From positions 1-51,293 of the forward strand of contig CAKSBP010000026.1 of the NCBI GenBank assembly GCA_934438135.1: DNA of 51,293 bases, written 5' to 3'. Below, piece after piece: positions 33,423-41,092 of the stretch. Position numbers and translations under genes: made by a program. The stretch's first letter is position 1; every line of letters starts with the position of its first letter. A model generated the notes under the pieces. It was given only the letters and a program-made list of their open reading frames with translations, did not search any database and was not told where the DNA came from. The DNA comes from an uncultured Clostridium sp. (GTDB lineage: Bacteria > Bacillota > Clostridia > Lachnospirales > Lachnospiraceae).

Positions 33423-34202
33423 ATGGGGGAAATGTTATCAATCAATCATTTAAGTTATTCCTATCATAATTTATCTCAGGAAACACTAACATTATCCGAT
33501 ATCAGTTTTGATGTTCATGAAGGTGAATTCCTTGCAGTTGTAGGACCAAGCGGATGTGGAAAATCCACACTGCTTTCCTTGATTGCAGGTCTTTTAATAC
33601 CAAGTCAGGGAACAGTTCTTATAAATGGAAAAGAAGCAAGAGAAGCTGGAAAAAATATTGGCTATATGCTGCAGAAAGATCACCTGCTGGATTGGAGAAC
33701 AACACTTCAGAATGTTACTTTAGGTCTGGAAATCCAGAATAAGCTGACAGATTCCAGTTATATGCTGATTAATCAGATGCTGGAAACTTATGGGCTGATT
33801 GCTTTTCAGGATGCAAAGCCAAGTGAGTTGTCAGGAGGAATGCGTCAAAGAGCAGCACTGATACGAACTCTTTTGCTTGAACCAGATATTCTTCTTCTGG
33901 ATGAACCATTTTCTGCACTGGATTATCAGACCAGGCTGGAAGTATCCGATGATATTTATGCAATATTGAAAAGAGAACAAAAAACGGCAATTCTGATTAC
34001 CCATGATATTGCAGAAGCAATCAGTATGGCAGACCGGATTGTTGTGCTATCTGGAAGACCAGCAAAAGTAAAAACAGAGGTTGATATTCATTTGACATTG
34101 GATGGGGTTAAAACCCCGTTTCGTTCCAGGAGTGCTCCGGAATTTCAGGAATATTTTAATGTAATCTGGAAGGAGCTGAACCAAAATGCGAGCTTTGTCT
34201 AG
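33423..34202 (+). CDS. ABC transporter ATP-binding protein (SsuB/TauB/ThiZ class)
   Basis: A 259-residue importer ATPase with Walker A GPSGCGKST, the signature LSGGMRQRAALIRTL, Walker B LLLDEPFSALD and the switch histidine in ILITHDIAEA. It belongs to the class that energises uptake of sulfonates, taurine, nitrate or thiamine/riboflavin precursors; the substrate here cannot be told from sequence. The permease gene overlaps its end by 17 bp. The ICE inserted just downstream separates these genes from whatever followed, possibly the binding protein. Confidence 0.9.
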   Translation: MGEMLSINHLSYSYHNLSQETLTLSDISFDVHEGEFLAVVGPSGCGKSTLLSLIAGLLIPSQGTVLINGKEAREAGKNIGYMLQKDHLLDWRTTLQNVTLGLEIQNKLTDSSYMLINQMLETYGLIAFQDAKPSELSGGMRQRAALIRTLLLEPDILLLDEPFSALDYQTRLEVSDDIYAILKREQKTAILITHDIAEAISMADRIVVLSGRPAKVKTEVDIHLTLDGVKTPFRSRSAPEFQEYFNVIWKELNQNASFV

Positions 34203-34944
34203 AAGAAAGCTTAGACTGGTCACGCTGGATACAGAGGTGTCGGAGGCCCAGCGGGATTATGTAAAGCGTTACCTGCGGACCAGAAATAAAGTTTTAACAG
34301 CACAGATAACTGTTTTTATTGTATTGGCAGCTTTATGGGAAACAGGAACACAGGTCGGTTTTATTGACCCGTTTATTTTTAGCAGTCCAAGCCGTGTTAT
34401 CCAGACAATAGTATCTATGTCAGGTGACGGCACGTTGTTTTACCATATTGGTATCACCATGGCGGAAACGCTGGTTAGTTTTGCGTTGGTAAATATTTTC
34501 GGAATTATAACAGCAATGCTTCTTTGGTGGAATGATAATATATCAAAAGTTTTGGAACCGTATCTGGTTGTATTAAACAGCCTGCCAAAGTCAGCGCTTG
34601 CTCCGGTTTTTATCGTATGGCTGGGAAATAATATGAAAACGATTATCATAGCAGCGATTTCCGTTTCGGTATTTGGAACCATTATTACGCTGTATACTAA
34701 TTTTAAGTCGGTGGAAGAAGATAAGATTAAATTAATCCGAACCCTTGGAGGAAATAAGAGGGATGTGTTGTGGAAGGTTGTGTTTCCAAGTAATATTCCA
34801 GTTATTATCAGCCAGATGAAAGTAAATATCGGATTATCGTTAGTCGGAGTTATTATTGGTGAGTTTTTGGCAGCAAAGGCAGGATTGGGATATTTGATTA
34901 TTTATGGTTCTCAGGTGTTTAGATGTGTACACATACAGATATAA
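34186..34944 (+). pseudogene. ABC transporter permease (SsuC-like), 3' end cut by the ICE
   Basis: The inner-membrane partner of the ATPase, with the BPD-type EAA loop (LIRTLGGNKRDVLWKVVFPSNIPVI). The family sequence runs normally to LGYLIIYGSQVF and then stops after seven unrelated residues (RCVHIQI), where about 30-35 residues including the last membrane helix would be expected. The join lies at about 34915-34925. Loss of the last helix probably inactivates the permease unless the ICE happens to supply a working end. It starts at ATG 34186 after AAGGAG. Confidence 0.85.
34923..34934. mobile_element. Candidate left attachment site of the ICE (dyad at the chromosome junction)
   Basis: ATGTGTACACAT is a perfect 12-bp palindrome directly at the point where the permease gene stops matching its family. 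Dyads of this kind are typical of integrase crossover sites. The exact crossover base needs the right junction, which is outside the window. Confidence 0.5.
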
Positions 34945-35024
34945 TTTAGATATTTATAAATATAGAAAAATATTCTAACTTAAGTACAATTGACACATAA
35001 AATATTGGTAATAATATTGATATA

Positions 35025-35054
35025 TTGACAAAAAACATTGGGATATGGTAATAT
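35025..35054 (+). promoter_or_regulatory. Promoter for the ICE secreted cargo gene
   Basis: TTGACA (35025-35030), an 18-bp spacer and TAATAT (35049-35054) preceded by TG at 35046-35047 (extended -10). A second possible promoter, TTGACA at 34990-34995 with TAATAT at 35012-35017, lies just upstream. Confidence 0.75.
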
Positions 35055-35100
35055 TTATTTGCTTCGGTTATTGAAAATTAAGTATAGAAAGGATGAGTAT

Positions 35101-35724
35101 ATGAAAGTTAAAAAAATAGTTAGTTTTTGTTTAGCAGCTACATTAATGTTTAGCGCAACTTTTTTTGATGGAAGTGTTGTAAGTGCACAAAAAACGAGTA
35201 GTAAGAATAGTACTACATTAAGTGGAATTATTGATATTTCCTCCCAAAATGTAGATGAGATAAGTGTACATAATGAATCAACTGGTATGTTGAAAAAAGT
35301 TAATTGTTTTAAGAATTTCTTTGAAAAGAAAGAAATCAATGCAAGTTTGCAAGCTACATCATACAAGTCTTTTGGTATCCAGCTTAACGTAACATCAGGA
35401 TATAAACCATCGATTAAAGTTTTGTGTAAAGTTAGTAGCAGTGGTAATTATTGGGGAATACAATCCATTGAAAATGTTACAATGAATCGCTCGTATAACG
35501 GAGTATCTTACCAATTTGAGGGAGATATTTTTTGTAAGCTTATAAGTCCATATCAAATATTATGGCAAGTTAGTGGAGATTTCTATGAGAATGGGTCCAC
35601 ATCATTCGGTGTTAGCGGTTCAGCAGGGTTAGGTGAGGTATATGAAGTTTCAGCAGAAGCAGCTTATGAATCCAACTGGTATGCATACTTTTATGATGAC
35701 GGTACAATATCTTATCAAAGATAA
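35101..35724 (+). CDS. Secreted ICE cargo protein of unknown function
   Basis: A 207-residue protein with a clear signal peptide: basic MKVKK, a hydrophobic core, and a likely signal peptidase I cut after Ala29 (VVSA-Q). The mature part is rich in Ser, Tyr, Gly and Asn with strand-like alternation, lacks cysteine clusters and ends with a Tyr/Asp-rich stretch (YAYFYDDGTISYQR). ATG 35101 has GAAAGGATG upstream. It sits alone at the ICE edge with a strong promoter and its own terminator, typical of cargo. An adhesin, exported toxin or immunity factor are all possible; nothing decides between them. Confidence 0.75.
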   Translation: MKVKKIVSFCLAATLMFSATFFDGSVVSAQKTSSKNSTTLSGIIDISSQNVDEISVHNESTGMLKKVNCFKNFFEKKEINASLQATSYKSFGIQLNVTSGYKPSIKVLCKVSSSGNYWGIQSIENVTMNRSYNGVSYQFEGDIFCKLISPYQILWQVSGDFYENGSTSFGVSGSAGLGEVYEVSAEAAYESNWYAYFYDDGTISYQR

Positions 35725-35774
35725 ATTGTTATGATATGTTTGAGTAACTGAAGCAAAATAAATTCTTATAAAGT

Positions 35775-35824
35775 AAGCAATGAAAAAAGGATAATCATTA
35801 TTGGTTGTCCTTTTTTTGTTGCTT
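35775..35824 (+). terminator. Terminator after the ICE cargo gene
   Basis: AAGCAATGAAAAAAGGA (35775-35791) pairs with TCCTTTTTTTGTTGCTT (35808-35824) with two mismatches, and the right arm contains seven T residues. Confidence 0.82.
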
Positions 35825-35882
35825 ATTTTAGCAGCATAGCTGACCTATCGGCTACGGGGGTGCACAAATAGTTTCTCCTTTT

Positions 35883-35910
35883 CTGGAGTAGTGTTGCAAC
35901 ACTGCTCCAG
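35883..35910. promoter_or_regulatory. 28-bp palindrome upstream of parA (candidate parS or operator)
   Basis: CTGGAGTAGTGTTG is followed directly by CAACACTGCTCCAG, a 28-bp dyad with one mismatched pair and a perfect 14-bp core, AGTGTTGCAACACT. It lies 43 bp before parA. It has no loop and no T tract, so it looks like a protein-binding site, most likely for ParB or for ParA autoregulation, rather than a terminator. Confidence 0.65.
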
Positions 35911-35953
35911 TAGTTAAATGAAGGAGAATGAAAAAGTCAAGGAGGAATGAATT

Positions 35954-36757
35954 ATGAAGAGTAAAATTATTGCAATAGTGAATCAAAAAGGTGGGGTTGG
36001 TAAGACAACCACAGCGTTGAACTTAGGATACGCATTAGCAGATCAGGGAAAAAGGGTACTGCTTATTGACTTAGATCCACAGGGGAGCCTGACGGTGTCA
36101 TTGGGATTAGATCACAATGATGATTTACAGCATACAATAGCAAGTCTGATGGGAATGGCAATTGAAGATAAACAACTCCCAGAAGAGGGAAAATATATTA
36201 TGCATATCGGAAAACTAGATTTAATTCCTTGTAATATAGAACTCTCTGCAATCGAGGTTAGCCTGGTGAATGCGATGAGCAGGGAGACAATTTTAAAGTG
36301 TATTATGCAAGAATATAAAAATGACTATGAATACATAATTATAGATTGTTCGCCGAGTTTAGGTATGCTTACTATTAATGCCTTAGCAGCGTGCAACTCG
36401 GTTATCATTCCGGTAACGCCGGAATATTTAAGTGCGAAAGGTCTGGAATTATTGCTTATGACAATCATGAGAACTAAAAAGAAGATTAATCCAGAAATTA
36501 AGATAGATGGTATTTTGCTTACAATGTATACAAAGAGAATGAAACTCTCAAAGGCAATTAAAAAAATGATTGAAGAGGCATATGGAGAGGTGGTTTACAT
36601 TTATCAGAGTTGCATTCCGAAATCAATTAAGGTAGGAGAATCAACATTGGAGAATAAATCTATTCTTGAATATGATAAAAAAAATCCAGTATCGGTTGCA
36701 TATAAAAATTTTGCGCAGGAGGTGATGGAATATGGGGAATCCATTACAGACAAGTAA
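35954..36757 (+). CDS. parA: ParA/Soj-type partition ATPase of the ICE
   Basis: A 267-residue Walker-type ATPase with the deviant Walker A motif QKGGVGKTTT (11-20), the DLDPQGS switch region and Walker B IIIDCSPSLGMLT. ParA-like proteins bind DNA non-specifically and move ParB-bound cargo; on ICEs they are thought to stabilise the excised circular form. ATG 35954 follows AGGAGG. It overlaps parB by 26 bp, and the 28-bp palindrome upstream is the obvious candidate for control. Confidence 0.92.
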   Translation: MKSKIIAIVNQKGGVGKTTTALNLGYALADQGKRVLLIDLDPQGSLTVSLGLDHNDDLQHTIASLMGMAIEDKQLPEEGKYIMHIGKLDLIPCNIELSAIEVSLVNAMSRETILKCIMQEYKNDYEYIIIDCSPSLGMLTINALAACNSVIIPVTPEYLSAKGLELLLMTIMRTKKKINPEIKIDGILLTMYTKRMKLSKAIKKMIEEAYGEVVYIYQSCIPKSIKVGESTLENKSILEYDKKNPVSVAYKNFAQEVMEYGESITDK

Positions 36758-37724
36758 AAAATTAACAAGTTTAAATGATATATTCGGTGGGGGAGAGGAA
36801 GTAAAGGCTGGAGTAGTAACAGAACTGAATGTGGAAAAGTTAATTCCATTTAAAAATCACCCCTTTAAGCTTTATACAGGAGCAAGATTAGATGATATGG
36901 TTAGAAGCATTAAAGATTTAGGTGTGTTAATGCCTCTTCTAGTACGAGCACATGGATTGAGTGAGTATGAAGTTTTATCTGGCCACAATCGTTTAAATGC
37001 TGCTAAGATAGTAGGACTTGAGAAGGTACCAGTTCGTATCATTGAATGTACAGATAATAGTATGGCAATGCTTATAGTGACGGAAACGAACCTAATACAG
37101 AGAAGTTTCAATGATTTGAAATTATCAGAACGAGCAATTGTATTATCAGAACATCATAGTGCACTGAAAAGTCAAGGTAAAAGAAAAGATCTAATTGAGG
37201 AGATAAAAATATTGCTAGAAGTCGATGAACAGAGGGATGAGGCAACTTCGGGACGAATCGTCGACAAGTTAAAATCTAGTGATATTGTAGGACAAGAATA
37301 TGATATGTCTGGGAGGAATGTAATTAGGTATTTACGTCTTAATAAGCTGAACAGAAACCTATTAGATTTAGTAGATGATGGAACTATCAGTTTTACAGCA
37401 GCAATAGAAGTATCTTATTTAAATGAAGATAATCAATCATATTTAGAAAATTTTCTTGAGATAGGCGAAAAGTTAGATATAGAAAAGGCAAAAAAACTTC
37501 GGGAACTTCAAAAAGCGAGTAAACTTGATGAAGTTGTTATGAAGAAAGTTTTAAATGGTACTTATAACCCCAAAACTAAAAAGAAAAAATCAATTTTAAG
37601 AGGATTTAAAATTGAATCTAAGGTTATGAAAGAGTATTTTAACGAAAATCAAAGTGAGGAAGAGGTAAAGGAAATTGTGAAGGCAGCATTAAAAATGTAT
37701 TTCCAATCACACCAAGGGGGATAA
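36732..37724 (+). CDS. parB: ParB/Spo0J-type partition protein of the ICE
   Basis: A 330-residue ParB-family protein. The N-terminal ParB/sulfiredoxin domain spans about 30-125 (LIPFKNHPFKLYTG, LLVRAHGLSEYEVLSGHNRLNAAK, TETNLIQR), and a helix-turn-helix segment follows in the middle (about 150-215). It would bind a parS-like site, most simply the palindrome in front of parA. ATG 36732 has AGGAGGTG upstream and lies inside the end of parA. Confidence 0.9.
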   Translation: MGNPLQTSKKLTSLNDIFGGGEEVKAGVVTELNVEKLIPFKNHPFKLYTGARLDDMVRSIKDLGVLMPLLVRAHGLSEYEVLSGHNRLNAAKIVGLEKVPVRIIECTDNSMAMLIVTETNLIQRSFNDLKLSERAIVLSEHHSALKSQGKRKDLIEEIKILLEVDEQRDEATSGRIVDKLKSSDIVGQEYDMSGRNVIRYLRLNKLNRNLLDLVDDGTISFTAAIEVSYLNEDNQSYLENFLEIGEKLDIEKAKKLRELQKASKLDEVVMKKVLNGTYNPKTKKKKSILRGFKIESKVMKEYFNENQSEEEVKEIVKAALKMYFQSHQGG

Positions 37725-37733
37725 GAGAATAAA

Positions 37734-38024
37734 ATGAAGTTAAATTTGGACAAGTACTTAATTCAATGTGATAAAAACATAGAGCGATATAAAGTAGATA
37801 TGGAAGAATCGAGAATAAACAGTGAAAAGGTTTTTCTACATGAAAATGAGCTGCAGGAGAAGTTAAAACATCAGGCTGAATTGAATAAACTTCTCGAAGT
37901 AGATAAGCAGGTGGAGGTACTTATGGATGAAGATTCTAAGGAAAAAGTGGAGGGGGTGATTGCACAAGTAGAGCAGGTAATGAGAATGAAGGAACTTGAA
38001 GAAGATTTTGAAATAGAACAGTGA
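37734..38024 (+). CDS. Small coiled-coil protein
   Basis: A 96-residue, almost wholly helical, charged protein (Glu, Lys and Leu heptads across about 12-90) just after parB. No enzyme or DNA-binding motif is seen. AAGGGGGA lies upstream of the ATG with a longer than usual gap. It probably acts with a partner protein in ICE maintenance, but that is only inference from position. Confidence 0.6.
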   Translation: MKLNLDKYLIQCDKNIERYKVDMEESRINSEKVFLHENELQEKLKHQAELNKLLEVDKQVEVLMDEDSKEKVEGVIAQVEQVMRMKELEEDFEIEQ

Positions 38025-38043
38025 TTCAATTACTGTTCTTTTT
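38015..38043 (+). terminator. Terminator after the parAB segment
   Basis: AGAACAGT (38015-38022) pairs with ACTGTTCT (38032-38039) and is followed by a T-rich tract. The left arm overlaps the stop of the coiled-coil gene. Confidence 0.72.
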
Positions 38044-38074
38044 CTATATCTAATATTGGATGGAGGTGAAGCTA

Positions 38075-39061
38075 ATGAGGGATGCGCAGGTAGGTAATTA
38101 TAAAAGATATACGAATGAACAGATAAATAAAGCAAATAGAATTGATATTGTGGAACTTGCAAAGATGAGAGGCTATTCTATTATCAAAAAAAGAGATGAA
38201 CTGAGAATTCCAGATATGGGTGGTCTTGTTCTGGATAAAAAAAGAAATCAGTGGTTCTGGTTTGCTGAAGAAAAAGGTGGTGGACCAATACAATTTCTGA
38301 TGGAATTTGAAAAGATGAATTGGAAAGAAGCGGTTGAAGCTCTGCTAAACCAAGAAGGAGAAATCCATGTTGTGAATCCAGATAGGAATGAGAAGTTGAA
38401 GAAAGAGAAAAAGCCATTCATGCTTCCTGAAGCAAACCATTCATATCGACATGTATTTGCTTACTTGGTCAAGACAAGGTATATACATCCTGAAATTGTA
38501 CAAGAGTTTGTTAATGCAAAACTACTTTATGAAGATAAAAGACATAATTGCGTATTTATAGGAAGAGATAAAGAGGGAAATGAAAAATATGCCACTATGC
38601 GAGGAACATATACAGCTGGGAATCCATTTAAAGGTGAAGCTTTTGGATCTAATAAGAGATATGGTTTTTCAAGACCAGGAAAAGGTAAAGTTCTCTTTGT
38701 GGCCGAAGCGCCAATAGATATTTTAAGTTATTTATCTATACATAAAATTTACAATCGAATGGAACTGGTTGAAGATGAGCATTTATTAGCACTTGGTTGT
38801 ACTGCAGATAATGCATTAGAACAATATTTGTTGGACCATCCTGAAGTAACAGATATTAAGCTTGGGTTAGATAACGATGAGGCTGGAAACGATGGATGTG
38901 CTAAGATTTATGAAAAGTTTGGAGGGAAGTATAAAATTAAACGCATAAAATTAAGAGAAAAAGATATGAATGAAGTTCTTGTTACTGATATGAAAAGGAT
39001 TGCAGCTAGACAGAAAGAATTAGTTATGGAAAAAGCTTCATATGAACTGGAGCCTGAGTAG
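38075..39061 (+). CDS. DUF3991/Toprim-domain primase-like protein
   Basis: A 328-residue protein shaped like a small primase. The N-terminal part (about 15-100) resembles the zinc-ribbon region of DnaG-type primases without its cysteines (RGYSIIKK, FWFAEEKGGGPIQFLM). The C-terminal Toprim domain shows VLFVAEAPIDILS and the LGLDNDEAGNDG metal-binding motif. Such proteins occur on Firmicutes ICEs and probably help copy the single strand transferred during conjugation. ATG 38075 has GGAGGTG upstream; ATG 38060 is the farther alternative. Confidence 0.82.
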   Translation: MRDAQVGNYKRYTNEQINKANRIDIVELAKMRGYSIIKKRDELRIPDMGGLVLDKKRNQWFWFAEEKGGGPIQFLMEFEKMNWKEAVEALLNQEGEIHVVNPDRNEKLKKEKKPFMLPEANHSYRHVFAYLVKTRYIHPEIVQEFVNAKLLYEDKRHNCVFIGRDKEGNEKYATMRGTYTAGNPFKGEAFGSNKRYGFSRPGKGKVLFVAEAPIDILSYLSIHKIYNRMELVEDEHLLALGCTADNALEQYLLDHPEVTDIKLGLDNDEAGNDGCAKIYEKFGGKYKIKRIKLREKDMNEVLVTDMKRIAARQKELVMEKASYELEPE

Positions 39062-39075
39062 AAAAGGAGGAGGAT

Positions 39076-39132
39076 ATGCATTATTTCTTTTCAGTATCTT
39101 TTCAGTGCCAGAGCAAAAAAATACATAATTAA
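39076..39132 (+). CDS. Putative 18-aa leader peptide
   Basis: ATG to TAA encodes MHYFFSVSFQCQSKKIHN behind an unusually strong AAAGGAGGAGGAT binding site. It sits directly before a stretch of three hairpins and the next gene, an arrangement like translation-sensing attenuators. Too short for homology; the case rests on the binding site and context. Confidence 0.45.
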   Translation: MHYFFSVSFQCQSKKIHN

Positions 39133-39138
39133 CTGGCT

Positions 39139-39245
39139 GGCAAGCTTCCCCTTTGTGTTCCTAACGTCACACAAAGAGTTTGTCGGGAGACCCGAACCCC
39201 AGAAAAGATGTGGGAGGAATCCCACGCCCTCTGAAAGAAAGGAAG
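39139..39245 (+). ncRNA. Hairpin-rich non-coding island (candidate attenuator, structured RNA or oriT)
   Basis: Within about 75 bases lie three perfect stems: CTTTGTGT (39151-39158) with ACACAAAG (39169-39176); TCGGG (39183-39187) with CCCGA (39191-39195) around AGA; and GTGGG (39210-39214) with CCCAC (39221-39225) around AGGAAT. The stretch is markedly more GC-rich than its surroundings. It follows a leader-peptide-like ORF and precedes a small membrane protein gene. It may be an attenuator, or part of the transfer origin recognised by the relaxase encoded 1.9 kb downstream. Confidence 0.5.
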
Positions 39246-39248
39246 AAC

Positions 39249-39437
39249 ATGACAGGAAAATATAGAGGTGAAGCGGAATTGATGGAAAGTCACAATTATA
39301 AAAAAATTAATCTTAATGAAGGCGCCTTAAAATTAATATTAAATTTATTCTTATGTGTCTGGTATCTGATGATAGCATGTGCATTTATTTCTTTTCTAGT
39401 ATTTTACCTGGTTATACTAATATTTTTTGATGGTTGA
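39249..39437 (+). CDS. Small membrane protein (62 aa)
   Basis: Begins at ATG 39249 with AGGAAG upstream, immediately after the hairpin island. The N-terminal half is polar (about 1-25) and the C-terminal half is one or two hydrophobic helices (about 28-58) ending in FFDG. A longer frame from 39180 would translate the hairpins themselves and is unlikely. Function unknown; it may be an ICE surface-exclusion or accessory protein, but nothing in the sequence shows this. Confidence 0.5.
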   Translation: MTGKYRGEAELMESHNYKKINLNEGALKLILNLFLCVWYLMIACAFISFLVFYLVILIFFDG

Positions 39438-39482
39438 TTGGTGGAATAGAAATTAGGATTTGTAAAGGAAGGATGATTAGAT

Positions 39483-40145
39483 ATGAACGATAAAAGATTG
39501 AAAGACATAGAAAAAAATTTTGAAGCACTACCAATTTCTAAAAGTGATTGGATACAGGTAACTGGTGAAAATGTTAATTCGGATTTAAATATCGATTCTA
39601 TTATTGATAAGTGGAATCAGCATAATAAAGAGGAAGGAAAATATCTTATCACTACCGCAGATTTTGGCATTGAATTTGGTTTAGAAAAACATATGTTAAA
39701 GGAAACACCGATTGCATACGAAATCTTAAAAAGTGATATGGAGCAACATTGGAAAAATAGACAAAGTCCATTTATAAAAAACTTTTATATTATTGAGGAT
39801 TTAAATGCTAACCAGTCCAAAATTAAAAATTACGAGAATTATAAGGAAGCTTTTACAGAGTACATAAAGCTTCCGGATGATAAGTGCAAAGCATTTGGGA
39901 TTACTAACAATATGGGATATCCTTTGGATTTGGTTCAGTGCAAAGCTGGAATGAATACATTAATAAGAAATTTTGAAAAAACTCCTGGATGGGATAACAA
40001 TGAAGTCAGGGAAATTGTTGCTACAGTTGCAAAGGATCTCAGAGAATTTGAAAAGAGAGCATCATTACAGGATTTTATGCAGAAAATAGAGCAGATGCAG
40101 AATGTTGAAAATATTGAAATTGAAGATTTGGAGCCTGAAATTTAA
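39483..40145 (+). CDS. Hypothetical ICE accessory protein (220 aa)
   Basis: A soluble, acidic protein with no recognised domain. The central part has a mixed helix-strand composition and the last 40 residues form a charged helix ending in a Glu-rich tail. The ATG start follows AAGGAAGGATG. It heads a short series of accessory genes that leads into mobC and the relaxase, so a role in DNA processing or antirestriction is possible, but no motif supports one. Confidence 0.65.
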   Translation: MNDKRLKDIEKNFEALPISKSDWIQVTGENVNSDLNIDSIIDKWNQHNKEEGKYLITTADFGIEFGLEKHMLKETPIAYEILKSDMEQHWKNRQSPFIKNFYIIEDLNANQSKIKNYENYKEAFTEYIKLPDDKCKAFGITNNMGYPLDLVQCKAGMNTLIRNFEKTPGWDNNEVREIVATVAKDLREFEKRASLQDFMQKIEQMQNVENIEIEDLEPEI

Positions 40146-40158
40146 GGAGAAAATGCTT

Positions 40159-40323
40159 ATGAAGAGAAAAAGAGGAGTAAAGCCAACGCGGAGGCAGAAG
40201 GAAATTATTAAACTGCACAATTTATTGCCAGAGAGTTGGCTAGTTATTGAAGAACGTGAGAATGTTCTTTTTTTGGTTAGTAAAAAATCAAATAGAACTC
40301 GTAAAGTGGAGATAAGGAGGTGA
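40159..40323 (+). CDS. DUF6906 family small protein (54 aa)
   Basis: A 54-residue basic protein opening with KRGVKPTRRQKEI and continuing with the pattern L-P-E-S-W, resembling DUF6906 proteins of Firmicutes ICEs and phages. ATG 40159 has AAGGAGA eight bases upstream; the nearer ATG at 40153 leaves only two. Function unknown; basic charge and size would suit nucleic-acid binding. Confidence 0.65.
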   Translation: MKRKRGVKPTRRQKEIIKLHNLLPESWLVIEERENVLFLVSKKSNRTRKVEIRR

Positions 40324-40333
40324 TGGAAAACGA

Positions 40334-40612
40334 ATGGATGAAAATGCGATGAAATTATTCAAATATTGTATTCAGACGTCTGAAACTTTAGTTGAGCAAG
40401 ATTTTAAGCAGCTATGTGAATTTGATAATGCTATATTAGCAGCCAAAGAAAATCCAAATAGCAATACCGGATTTTCTTTTTTAATTCTTCAGTTTGATAA
40501 TGCAGGTAATGTTATTTTTAGAGGAAATGCTGAAGAATTTCAGAATGCAAGTACAATTTTTTTACTTAGGACGAAGCTAAAATTGGCAGATGAATTGGAA
40601 GGAGTGAATTAA
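40334..40612 (+). CDS. Hypothetical ICE protein (92 aa)
   Basis: A 92-residue acidic protein without recognised motifs, starting at ATG 40334 after GGAGGTG. Its last codons contain GGAAGGAG, which serves as the binding site of the following mobC gene, so the two are translationally linked. Confidence 0.6.
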   Translation: MDENAMKLFKYCIQTSETLVEQDFKQLCEFDNAILAAKENPNSNTGFSFLILQFDNAGNVIFRGNAEEFQNASTIFLLRTKLKLADELEGVN

Positions 40613-41083
40613 ATTAGAGATAAGTATATAAGTGTAAGAGTTTCTTCCGAGGAAAAGTCGTATTTACTGGAACAGGTTAAATTGAAGGACTACAGAAATT
40701 TGAGTGAATTAGTAATTCTAAATTGTATTCCGAAAGAATTTCAGAGTATAAAAACAGATAATAGTAATTCAGAAACTGCTCATTTGCATATTAGGGTAAC
40801 AGTAGAAGAGAAAGAGAAGATGATAAATAGTGCCAAAGAAGCTGGGCTTAATTTAAGCAGATACGTTAGAAACTGCTGTTTGGATAGTGCTATCGTGGTA
40901 ATACCAAACATGAAGGAATTTACCAGGGAGCTAAATAAGATAGGCGTGAATCTAAATCAGATCACCAGATTAGTTAATCAAGGGCTGATTCAAAGTCCGG
41001 ATATATTTGAAGCAAAGGAAGAATTGAAAAAAATTTATAAGGAACTTACTAAGCTTAATAAGAAGACGCAGCCGAGGAGGTAA
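40613..41083 (+). CDS. MobC-like relaxosome protein with tandem ribbon-helix-helix domains, ATT start
   Basis: The frame is protein-like from 40613, well upstream of the first TTG (40682) and with no ATG, GTG or TTG before that. An ATT at 40613 lies eight bases after GGAAGGAG, ideal spacing. The extra residues (KYISVRVSSEEKSYLLEQVK) form a ribbon-helix-helix module that repeats in the second half (HLHIRVTVEEKEKMINSAKE, NLSRYVRN). The C-terminal part (LNKIGVNLNQITRLVNQG) is the MobC signature. MobC proteins bind oriT and help the relaxase. The relaxase gene follows after nine bases. Confidence 0.72.
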   Translation: MRDKYISVRVSSEEKSYLLEQVKLKDYRNLSELVILNCIPKEFQSIKTDNSNSETAHLHIRVTVEEKEKMINSAKEAGLNLSRYVRNCCLDSAIVVIPNMKEFTRELNKIGVNLNQITRLVNQGLIQSPDIFEAKEELKKIYKELTKLNKKTQPRR

Positions 41084-41092
41084 AAAAATAAA

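Noticed and set aside
39180..39437. Longer TTG-started version of the small ICE membrane protein
   Set aside because: It would translate through the hairpins, has no ribosome binding site, and ATG 39249 has AGGAAG in front.
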